Position numbers and translations under genes: made by a program
Shown: positions 19,401 to 28,200 of the stretch, in pieces
Position numbering within the stretch: position 1 is the first letter of the stretch
Layout of the letters: every line of letters begins with the position of its first letter
The notes under the pieces: generated by a model
What the model saw: only the letters and a program-made list of their open reading frames with translations
The model's database searches: none
What the model was told of the DNA's origin: nothing
Assembly (NCBI RefSeq): GCF_010183535.1
Contig: NC_071330.1
Location: forward strand, 1,311,217 to 1,375,216
Direction of reading: 5' to 3'
From: Caenorhabditis remanei
Taxonomy: Eukaryota; Nematoda; Chromadorea; Rhabditida; Rhabditidae
Length of the DNA: 64,000 nt

Positions 19401-21214
19401 CGTGCATTGTTATAATAATGTAAATAGAAAATTCAAATTTCTAACAAGGGTATTGACTTTCCGTATGCGTTTAGAATTCTCTATAAGTTTGCACCCTGAT
19501 CGTTTCGAATTTGCTCTTTTGAATGATAATAGCCAAAAAGTACAAAACTCCCGAAAAGTTGGATTTTTTTGCTCCGAGTTTCGCGCATTTTTTAGAGGGA
19601 GGCGGCATCGCCGCCGATCAGTCAAAATTTCAAAAAAAAACTTTCAAGAATGGAAAAAAGAAAAGTTACCAAATTTCATTTTTTCTGTATTTTAAAATAG
19701 TTCGGGTAAAGATAGATTCAGTAAAGGTAAAATAAAAAGCCAGTAAAAGAAAGAAGAACTGAGGAAGACTTTTCTCTGTTACGTATCCTAAGATTCGGGA
19801 TTTCCATTCGATCGTGTTAAAACTCATTGCTTTATCTTGCCATACTTAGAGGAGGAAGGCGGCATCGCCGCCGAACAGTAAGAAAAGTCAACAATTGATA
19901 TCTGAAATGATTTCTCGCTTTTTGAGGAGGGAAAAACGAAGAGTTATTATGTTCCAGTTCTTCATTGAGATTATTTTGAAACAAGGAAAACATAAGAAGA
20001 AAGTTCAGATTGGTAAACTTAAAAACGTCTCATTCTAAATTCCTTTCCATCGAGATAGAAAAAGTCATTGAGAAATTTTGTAAAAGGTAGTCAGGAAAGG
20101 ATAGATGTTTCAATTGTTTCCTGTCGGAACGGACTGCTCAGTTAACAAAAACTACCAATAAGTGAAGAAAAGTTTTAAACGACCCAGAAGTAGAAAATAA
20201 TTTTGGCCCGACTGTCTTAATCAATTAGGAAGCGCCGCAGGCGCTGTAAAACTGAGAAGGGTGGTGTAGGGAAGGAGGTTGAGCAGCCGTAGGCTGCGTC
20301 AACCGACTGGTCAATATAAAATTTGACAATGTTGATCAAGAACTCGCATAATGATATGACATCAAAGTTGTTCAATTTTCAGATATTTGCTAACTAGTCA
20401 ATTTCTTAACGTAGTCATGTTGCTGAAAATGGTTCAATAATTTCAAAACTTATATCATTGTGTAGAGAATGTCTTAAGCTTTATTTTTTATATTGAAAAC
20501 TTTTTTGTACGGACACTCTCTAGCAAGTTACATATCGACAAAGTAATTTTTCCATCAAATTGTTCCAATTCAGTGCAAGATTGTGTGATTTTTGAGCTAT
20601 CCTCTTAAAATGACCACAACTCTTTAGGGAGTGTTCGTAGAGAAAAGTTGTCAAGTACAAAAATAAAGCTCTTCCTTTGTTCTGTATGGTTAACACGTAA
20701 TCTACTTGGTGGGACAATTAGTATTACCAAGACGCACTCTCAAAGTTGGACGATTTCCACTGAAAACAGCCAATGTCCATTACCTTTTGAGCGGTACTGT
20801 AACTGATTAGATCTTGGGATAGTCATATCTTCTTGAAAATGTGTTGTACATATAACGCAATTATCGTATCTGAACACGATTAATCGGCGGAAAAAAATTT
20901 TCAGACTTGCCAGATCCCCTTCACGTGTATATCCTCTACTAGCAATCAGCTATGCTTTCAATCTCGTGATACTATCTGCCTGGAGACAAGAAGAAGTGTT
21001 TAACAGTAGATATGGAGATGGCTGTCAAAAGTATGAGAATACTTATGAGAAATTGAAGCTTTTGGAAAGGAAGAATACGTTGGAAAGGGAAATGCAGTTG
21101 GAGGAAACTGACAGTGCTGAGAGGAGGAAAATGAGCAAGGAACTTGAAGTGCTGAACGAGAAGATTTGGCGTCTTGGAGTGTTTTTTCTTAATGGAAAAG
21201 CTGTTACTAATTGA
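16474..21214 (+). CDS. F-box protein with FBA_2-like C-terminal domain
   Basis: Exons 16474-16583, 16635-16808, 17874-18165, 18211-18482 and 20905-21214 join in frame to about 385 aa. Residues 15-60 form an F-box (FKFKKLPIIVR...MDPAER then LSFTSKRME), the part expected to bind Skp1. The segment in exon 4 around RWVRMEDLMEM..VSLNRTRF..NDIQNYITHWIN has the form of the nematode F-box-associated type 2 domain, which is thought to hold substrates for an SCF ubiquitin ligase. The tail (exon 5) is a charged, likely coiled-coil stretch. An in-frame TGA at 16441 supports the chosen ATG. Intron 2 holds a 1-kb TIR element and intron 4 is 2.4 kb of repeats, much larger than introns 1 and 3. The large nematode F-box family evolves quickly, so no orthologue is named. 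Confidence 0.8.
16823..17827. mobile_element. TIR element with GGGTACAT-rich termini in F-box intron 2
   Basis: Left end GGGCCCATAATCCAAGGGTA and right end the complement. Inverted arms of about 200 bp contain repeated AGGGTACATCGA words and the shared phrase CATGGGGTACATCCATGGGG. The inner part (17220-17640) is the GTGGCCTAGGATC array. Flanks GTGG(TG)TAAT suggest a target duplication of about 8 bp. Without it the intron would be about 50 nt. Confidence 0.8.
18500..18720. repeat. Tc1/mariner-type MITE fragment
   Basis: Contains the family's inner words GACACTCTCTAACAAGTTAC and GTTGTCAACTACAAAAATGA, as in the complete copies at 39342, 40711 and 60661. Right end not found. Confidence 0.6.
19009..19075 (+). 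other. tRNA-like sequence (Pol III A/B boxes)
   Basis: TGGTGTAGCGGTCTACGC resembles an A box and D-arm, and GAGTTCGTTCCC, 40 nt on, resembles a B box. No convincing acceptor stem was found, so a tRNA relic or SINE-like head is more likely than a working tRNA. Confidence 0.5.
19400..20330. other. Compositionally distinct block with short GC hairpins
   Basis: A/T- and purine-rich DNA inside F-box intron 4 that lacks the MITE words seen elsewhere but holds four perfect GC-rich hairpins: GGCGGCATCGCCGCC twice (about 19602 and 19858), AGCGCCGCAGGCGCT (20231) and GCAGCCGTAGGCTGC (20284). No ORF was recognised. Origin unknown. Confidence 0.6.
20505..20801. repeat. Tc1/mariner-type MITE, right half
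   Basis: Ends in TTTTGAGCGGTACTGTA, the right terminus of the TACAGTACCGCTCAAAAG family. Inner words CTAGCAAGTTAC and AAAGTTGTCAAGTACAAAAA match the other copies. Confidence 0.7.
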
Positions 21215-21270
21215 ATATTCTGTTTTATTTTAACTTCTATTGCTTGTTTAATCTAATCTTGTGATTTGTA

Positions 21271-21744
21271 TTAAAGGAGGACTGAAGTCATATTTTTTAT
21301 TTCAGATTATGATACTTTAGAAAATTCTGAGCATCATTGGAGCATATGCTAAAAATCGCTCTAAACGCCCTAAATTCACGTTTTCCCGGCTCAAAAAGAG
21401 CCTTCGTAGAAGAGTTTTCCCACGCGTATTTTTGCTCCCGTGTAGTCCTCTCGGACAAAATTATTTCTTTTAATTTCTCAAAAAAAAAACAAAAATTTCG
21501 TTGAAAAAAGCAAGAAAACGAGAAATCGAGAAATGAAAAGAAATAATTTTGTCCGAGAGGACTACACGGGAGCAGAAATACGCGTGGGGAAACTCTTCCA
21601 CCTAGGCTTTTTTTGAGCCGGGAAAACGTGAATTTAGGTCGTTTAGAGCGATTTTCAGCATATGCTCCAATGATGAAAGTTGTATGGAATTTTCTGAAGT
21701 ATCAGAATCTGAAATAAAAAAATAAGGCTTCAGTCCTCCTTTAA
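21271..21744. mobile_element. Foldback MITE with TTAA ends
   Basis: Starts TTAAAGGAGGACTGAAGTCA and ends with the near complement. The arms run nearly the whole length (for example TTGTCCGAGAGGACTACACG on the right pairs with the left near 21445), leaving a short AT-rich loop. TTAA at both ends fits a TTAA target-site preference. It lies just after the F-box stop codon. Confidence 0.85.
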
Positions 21745-22108
21745 TCACTGAAATAATTACATTCTATCCAACTATTTTTTGCTGAAGACTTTTGAGCATA
21801 TTTATGAACATCTTGAAGGGCAATAACGAAATTTTCCGACAGACAAACATTGAAGTTTCCATGTTTTTAAACCACAGCTCAAGACTTAAACTGTTTGAAA
21901 CGCAAATTTGCGGGCTAAAAATCCTTACAAACTTTTTGGCTCAAACCTCTGAATGCTCGACTATTTTGCTTAAAAAAAGAATTTCCGGCATAATTTAAAA
22001 TTTTTGAACTTCCCGCTTATATTTGAAATTTTGCATCTCCAGCCAAAACTGAAAATGTAGTAGCTACAGTAATCCTACAGTAGCATGGCACCCGGGAACG
22101 GGGATAAT

Positions 22109-22330
22109 TCATTTCCACACAATAGTTTCACAAGTACCTCGATGCATTGTCTGAAACCGTTCGGCGAGAAATAAACTATTCAGGAAGAAGCGGTGGACAT
22201 GAGAGTCATGCGATTGGGAAAACAAACTGCCTTTTTTCTCTAATTGATGAAAAAGATACTGTAAAACAATCTGTAGATTTCGATTCAGAATCCTCTCGAC
22301 GTCTTCTTGAAAGCGAAAACATAAAACAAG
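22109..22330 (-). pseudogene. ZYG-11-family exon relic
   Basis: Minus-strand reading includes EDVERILNRNLQIVLQ, nearly the same as EDVERILNRNLKIVMRN in exon 7 of the intact gene at 25268-31201 (about 26810-26860). The frame stays open for only about 80 codons and no partner exons were found, so it is a fragment left by duplication. 22310-22490 is also duplicated at 15085-15300. Confidence 0.7.
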
Positions 22331-22499
22331 ATTATGGAGCAACTGTAAATTCAATGGAAGTTATTTAAAAGTTCACTGGAGTATCGGTGATCGCGAATTT
22401 GAAATATTTAGTCAAATTTGAAAGCTTTCAGGTTTTCAGCAGTTCTTTCTGATGTGTCACTCAGAATTCGATTGTTTGTTTTAGATATTTTCATTCCAA

Positions 22500-22680
22500 T
22501 TGTTACAATTGTCAACTACAAAAATGAAGCTCTACTTTTGATCTACATGATTTGTTAAAAACTTACTGTGTGTGACAATCAGAATTACCATGACACACTT
22601 TTAAAGTTGGACATTTTCAAGTGAAAACGGCTATAACGTGAAAAACGGTTCTGGACTAGCGATTTGGCAGTAACCTAGAT
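22500..22680. repeat. MITE fragment
   Basis: Carries TTGTCAACTACAAAAATGAA and CTTTTAAAGTTGGACATTTT, the right-half words of the Tc1/mariner-type MITE family. Confidence 0.6.
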
Positions 22681-23035
22681 ATTTTGCGCCTAGGTTTTTT
22701 GGTATCTTCGACAGTCACTCATTAGTAGTCCCCGATTTCCCATAGATGACGTCATCACTAACCAAGACAAACGCGCTCCATTGAGATACGCGCCAAAACA
22801 TTCCCAGGAGCAATACGCGCGTACTACAACACCATCTGTCCCATTTGTCCGAGGGGTAACGTAAGGATACAGGTATTTTCTCATTCATTCATCCATTCCT
22901 CCCTCATCTTCTCTGGTGAGCGGGGTTTGCTCTTCTCCAATTTTCACCTTGTTCCTCTAGTATTCTTATTATTGATTTCCCCTCTCTCCGTAGAAATCTC
23001 TTACATTGTCTCTTCCAGCACTTCCAACTGCAACA

Positions 23036-23536
23036 ATGTCTGAAGCCATATGCGAAGTGGCCGTTCTCTTCAAGGATTCTGAACAACCATCCATCATCAA
23101 GGAGCGTGAAATCATCGAAAAGAGTCCAGTTCTGATGAAAGCCATCGAGGGAGAGAATCCGGATTGGAAGACGACTGACATCAAAATCAATACTCCACTC
23201 GATATTCCATTCCCAAAGGCGGCCGGAGAGTTCGTGTTTGACAATCTGCTCAAGTACACGCCACCAGCTGAAATGGATTTTGAAAAGAAGCCAGACGACT
23301 ATCCGGAGGCCAACGCGAAGAGTGTGGATGAGTTGAAGCCGATTCTCGAGTTGGCCAGTTACATGGAGTGCGAGGGATTCATGAGATGCATCGGGTTCGT
23401 CGTTGGAAAGAAGTTGAGCGAGATGCCGGTCGACACGATTGCTGCCTACTTGGGAGTCGAGATGATCTCCGAGGAGGAGTTGTTGGCTCAAGAAGACGGA
23501 TGGCTCCATCCACCAGCTGCTCTCTTTGATAACTAA
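23036..23536 (+). CDS. Skp1-related (SKR-like) protein, intronless
   Basis: 166 aa in a single exon. The N-terminal half has a divergent BTB/POZ-like Skp1 fold (VAVLFKDSE...IIEKSPVLMKAIEG...PFPKAAGEFVFDNLLKY). The C-terminal half keeps the F-box-binding pattern: ELASYMECEGFMRCIGFVVG, then LGVEMISEEELLAQEDGW, matching the Skp1 pattern LAANYLD..G, then FTEEEE..W. Skp1 links F-box proteins to CUL-1, and nematodes have an expanded skr family. The ATG at 23036 is 16 nt after a TCTTCCAG that could accept a spliced leader. AATAAA at 23571 would end the message. The lack of introns in an intron-rich region suggests retroposition or a young family member. It neighbours an F-box gene. Confidence 0.8.
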   Translation: MSEAICEVAVLFKDSEQPSIIKEREIIEKSPVLMKAIEGENPDWKTTDIKINTPLDIPFPKAAGEFVFDNLLKYTPPAEMDFEKKPDDYPEANAKSVDELKPILELASYMECEGFMRCIGFVVGKKLSEMPVDTIAAYLGVEMISEEELLAQEDGWLHPPAALFDN

Positions 23537-23632
23537 TTTACTGTTCTGTCCTTTCTGTTCTTTTTGTCACAAATAAAACTGCTGTAAGCTGGAATTCATT
23601 TTAAAGCAAAACTAGGAAAAACAAAAAAGAAT

Positions 23633-23692
23633 GGGCCGAACCCGGGACTTCTCGCCCCCAAAGCGAGAATCATACCACTAGACCATTCGGCC
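23633..23692 (-). pseudogene. tRNA-Pro(UGG) pseudogene, T-arm deleted
   Basis: Acceptor GGCCGAA pairs with TTCGGCC. D-arm TGGTCTAGTGGTATGA and anticodon arm CTCGCTTTGGGGGCGAG (TGG) are intact, but after CCCGGGTTC the sequence jumps directly to GGCCC. About 12-13 nt, the T-loop and 3' half of the T-stem, are missing. It lies between the Skp1-like gene and U6. Confidence 0.85.
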
Positions 23693-23799
23693 AACGAGAA
23701 AATAGGGAGGTATCCAATACCCACCAGACTAATTTTCCACTGATTTTTGCGAATTTTAAGATTTTTCTCTTGAAATTTCGAGCTTTTGCGAAAAAACAC

Positions 23800-23878
23800 T
23801 ACTTCCGACTTCCGGACGTTTTTTCGCTTCCGACTTCCGAGTTCCGATTAGGAAGTTTTCACTTCCATGCAACTCTGA
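23800..23878. repeat. ACTTCCG heptamer element, fragment
   Basis: Contains ACTTCCGACTTCCG units and the terminal phrase CTTCCATGCAACTCTG, as in the fuller copies at 28701, 38912, 43913 and 47575. Confidence 0.7.
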
Positions 23879-24265
23879 TACCCACGTATCCCATAGCAGA
23901 TGACGGATTTTTCAAGCTGAAATCCTTTAGGCGTGGCGGAATGAAAGCTCCGCTCATTTCCAGTTAAAATTACAGATTTTGAGTAAAATTTTTTCGATCA
24001 AAATATTTTCATTTCTAGTTTTTTTACTCATTTGTTCATGTTTTATGATTGTAAAACAGTAGCAACTTGCCAATTGTATTCTACATGAGAAACATAATTT
24101 ATTAATTACAGTATGTTTTATAGCGTTTTCAAAATACGAAACCTTTTTTACTGCACATGTCGTGCTGTATTCTTATGCCTAGTAGCTACAGAGTGTCTGT
24201 CTATATACCCATAAAAAAACGAATCCCTGATATTTCAAGTTCAAAAATTCGCCCAAAATTCTGTC

Positions 24266-24368
24266 AAAAAATTTGGAACGCTTCACGAATTTGCGTGTCA
24301 TCCTTGCGCAGGGGCCATGCTAATCTTCTCTGTATTGTTCCAATTTTAGTATATGTTCTCGGAAGAAC
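24266..24368 (-). ncRNA. U6 spliceosomal snRNA
   Basis: The minus strand starts GTTCTTCCGAGAACATATAC (5' stem-loop), then contains the ATACAGAGA box that pairs with the 5' splice site, the AGC triad in GATTAGCATGG, the CCCCTGCGCAAGGATGACAC internal stem-loop region and a 3' T-run at 24271-24266. About 102 nt, with no damage seen. It acts in the catalytic core of the spliceosome and should be transcribed by Pol III from an external promoter. Confidence 0.95.
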
Positions 24369-24445
24369 GAAATACACTGAGAGACGGGTCGATTATAAGG
24401 GGGCACGCAGACAAGCAGCCGACATCTCACGGGTTCCGCCGTCTG
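24369..24445 (-). promoter_or_regulatory. U6 promoter: TATA box and proximal element
   Basis: TTATAATC at about 24392-24399 lies 25-30 nt upstream of U6 nucleotide 1, the spacing of a Pol III type 3 TATA box. GGCGGAACCCGTG at 24428-24440, 60-72 nt upstream, sits where the snRNA proximal sequence element should be. Confidence 0.7.
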
Positions 24446-24535
24446 CTATGGGGATACGTGGGAAAAGGGGCGGGGCTTGGGGAGACAAGGCGGAACTCCG
24501 CTCAATCCTGCTGTAGAACGATGCAAAAAGCTAAT

Positions 24536-24822
24536 ACAGTACCGTAAGATACGCAATATTGGTCTATTCAGTTCTCTGTATCACTGATTGTCCCATCAAG
24601 AAAGATTTTTTAAGGATCATACAGATCAAAAATAAAACTCCATTTTTGTAGTTGACAACTTTTCTGTACGGACACTCCCTAGAGAGTTACAGCCATTTTA
24701 GGTGAGGGGACAGGTGAAAAATCGCACTATGGGACAATTTGAAGACGCAATTACTTTGTCGATATGTAAGGGAGTGCCCGTACAAAAAAGTTGTACATAT
24801 GAAGGTTGGTACTGTAACTGAG
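24536..24822. repeat. MITE of the TACAGTACC family, degenerate
   Basis: Left end TACAGTACCGTAAGATACGC, inner TTTTTGTAGTTGACAACTTT, right end GTACTGTA. It interrupts the region between U6 and the partial copy of its upstream sequence at 24893-24965. Confidence 0.65.
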
Positions 24823-24892
24823 GAGATGTCTGAAATTTCCCAAGTCTTCAAAACTATAGATGACGTCATCGAGACTCTGCAAATTCCGTGGA

Positions 24893-24965
24893 AGAAAATT
24901 TCCGCCGTCTGCTATGGGGATACGTGGGAAAAGGGGCGGAGCTTAGGGGATAGACGGGGGAAGAG
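24893..24965. repeat. Partial copy of U6 distal upstream sequence
   Basis: TTCCGCCGTCTGCTATGGGG followed by ATACGTGGGAAAAGGGGCGG repeats 24434-24490. The U6 transcript and TATA box are absent, so this is a truncated duplication. Confidence 0.8.
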
Positions 24966-25267
24966 GAGTTGGGGAGGGAGTAACTCGGCGAATAATGGAT
25001 GGTTTTTGAAAATTGTTGGTGGGAAATATAGAGAGAAAACTGGAGATTTTCATGGACAAAATTATTTGTTTCAAAAAATCTGAAAATTGAACAAAAATTG
25101 CAAATTAGTTCAAATTTCTGGAATTTAATAACATTTTTAATGTTCGAGAGCAAATAAGAATGAAAATAAGGATGGTTTGTGTGAAAAACTGAATAATTTT
25201 TATTAAATAAAACTGGAAAAAACTAAATTTCATAACAAAAAAGAAAAAAAACCATCAAGTTATTATA

Positions 25268-28200
25268 TTACATAAAATAAATCTGTGCAGCAAGCCAACC
25301 GACGAAAGCACTTGTATCCGGCAACTCAGCCATCTCGAGAATCTGCTCCATTCCCATTCTGACATCCCCTCTGACGTCTTCTGATTTATCCACAATGTTC
25401 ATGAATTCATCGACAATGTTTTGCTTCAGAATCTCAACAATTTCGTTGTCTGTGTTGAGAATCCAGATGGTGACGAGGAAGGAGACGGTGGCCGTGCGGC
25501 GACCGTATTCAGACCAGTTCTTGTCAAATGACATTTTTCTGCAAAATGGGATTCTGAAGTCGAAAATCTGGAAGTCATAGTCATTTTAGAACCAAGACGT
25601 TTTGAAACTATTCCATTTTGTAATGTGTCTTAGTTACAAAACGTTACAGTCAGGACGTTTAAATCGTGATGTTTCGAAACCGAAACTTCTTAGATACGAT
25701 CTGTCCCAGTTGTGAAACGTCCCAGTTGCCAAACGACCAAGAACGTTTTGAAACTAGGACATTTCGAAACCAAAAAAGGTTACGAAGTGTCCCAGTTGCA
25801 AAACATCATGGTTGTGGCGTGTCAAACTATAACTCGAGAAGCCGAAGGACGTTTTATAACCGAGACGTTTCGAAACTTTCGATTTTGAACCGTCTTGGTT
25901 ACAATATGACCTAGTTGCGATGTGTCCCGCGACGTTTCGAACCTGAGACAGCGAAATCTCTCATGTCTTAGTTGCCAAACGTTCCATTTATAAAACGACC
26001 AATGTCTCTGGAAGTTTCAAAACGTCCCAGTTCGCGCTGTGGCGTCATGACTTCAAAAAGTTAATTGGCTTCAAATTAACATATCTCAGTGAATTTACAA
26101 CCAATTTTTATGATTTTTATATCAAAAGATAGTCCTTAAAATTTGCTATAATTTATATGAGTTATTTTCGCAAGAACTTAAAAAAACCTGCTGAAAATTG
26201 ACTTCAAACTTTGCCCTAATACACAACTTGCTGTTACTATTCAAACCGACACTTCCCAGTCAGATTATAACCGATTCCGATGGTTTTTATACCAAAAGAT
26301 AGCTCCAAAACACCGCTACAACATATCTGTCGGTCATTCTCAGTTTCAAAAACTGTCTCAGTTTCAAAACGTCCCAGTTCCCAAGTGTCCCTCACTCACA
26401 TCAATTCCAAAAACCACGTCTCATCCATCCACTCCATAAAAACCTCCGCCTTCATCGTCCTCACAAACCTCTCGAATCCGATGAGTACCTGCTTCTGAAT
26501 GCTCGAAAAATCAAAGTTCTGCATGATGGTTTCCTTCAAAACACATATCGTATTCACGTCGAAACACTCGTTTTTCAGCGTCTTCTCCTCCAGATTCCTC
26601 GATTTCATCGCGCAGAGAATCGAGATCAAAACGGCGACATGGAACTCAGAATCCTGTGAACTCATGATAATCATCTCCAGAATCTTCTCCTTCAACTCAT
26701 AATCATTGCATATTCTCTTAAAATAGTCGTCTGAAATTCGAGGAATCCATTGATTGATCACTTGGAGACACTCGGGAATCACTTCTTTGTAATATTCGTT
26801 TCTCATCACAATCTTCAGATTTCGATTCAGAATCCTCTCGACGTCTTCTGGAGTGGAGACGGCGGGGAGGAATAGATTCAGAATTTCCAGAGAGTTGGCG
26901 TGAAGTCTATGGGATGGTTCTGTGAATTTCCCAGGTGTCCATTTCCACCATTTATCAACCGACAGAAGTGTTTTGATGATACCGGAATTCTCTTTCGTTG
27001 TGAACATGGAGACACCGCTGGAAGATAGAAAATTCGAAATTTTCAGGCTGGGTAAGCTCCGCCCCCTACCTGGTGGGGACTAGTTTTATTTTCATAAGAC
27101 TTCTAGGTCATAGGTAAACAGAAAACTACACTACTCTACAGTAATCATGTTAACTATAGCAGCCTAAACTTTAAAATTGCCTCACTTGCAGCTCGAAAAT
27201 AATCATCTTTGAGCACCTGTCACAATCTCCCTGATTGTCATAATACCTTAATTTTTTAATCAGAGTTGTAGATCAAATCTAGAGCCACATTTTTGTAGTT
27301 GACCACTTTTTTGTACGGGCCGTCCGTGGAGAGTTACAGATCACCAAAGTTAGTCACCTTCGTATAATAGTTGTAACCGTTGGCGATGTATAACTCGCTT
27401 GGGACCGCCTGTATAAAAAAGTGGTCAACTACAAAAATGAAGATTTAGTTCTGATCTACACATTCTATAAAAATTGAGAACACATAACAATCTGGGTAAG
27501 CCTGGTGCGTGCTCAAAGTTGCTCTTTTTCAAATTGAGTAAAATTTTTTAAACTTTTGTTCTTTATTATTTTTTCTTCATACTTTTTCTTCATTTATCTA
27601 CTCTCGCCTCTTTTGAAATTTTTCATAGTTAAAATTAATAAATATGCAGCAAAAACTAAACATTTTGTAAAGTTTTCCCAAAAAAAGTTTTTGGAAAGCG
27701 GAAATTTCCGAAAAAAAGAGAAATTTTCCGATTTCCGCTCCCTATGTCCCTTACCAAAAAAAAACTCACAATTTCCGGCACATTTCGAGTACACACGCCG
27801 TCACTTGAGTATTCACGAAGACACATCTCTGCGGGAGATTCAGAAGTGACAACGTCTTCAGAATCGCTCGTTTCTGTTCGTAGATCGTGGTGAGCTCATC
27901 GGTCTCATTCAATTCCAATCGTTGAATGTGGAATGCCATCATTTTAAGAATCTCGACTAGTTTGTGACTTCTGAATGGGTGGACGAAGTGATTCATGGAT
28001 TTCATGCAGTTGCGGAAGGAGTTGGTGGTCAGGGGATGGATGTGGGGGTACTCGTGTTGGAAATTCGGAGGACAGTTGATGCCGTCGAAATCTGGAAGAA
28101 ATGTTGGGACGTTTCGAAACCGGAAATTTCGAAACCCGAGGTCTTGAAAATGGTGGAAAAAGCATGGTTTCGAAATGTCCAGGTTGCCAAATTTCGACTT

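Noticed and set aside
22904..23509. 201-codon minus-strand open frame opposite the Skp1-like gene
   Set aside because: Shadow of the plus-strand coding sequence; the plus-strand protein has recognisable Skp1 motifs and the minus frame has none.
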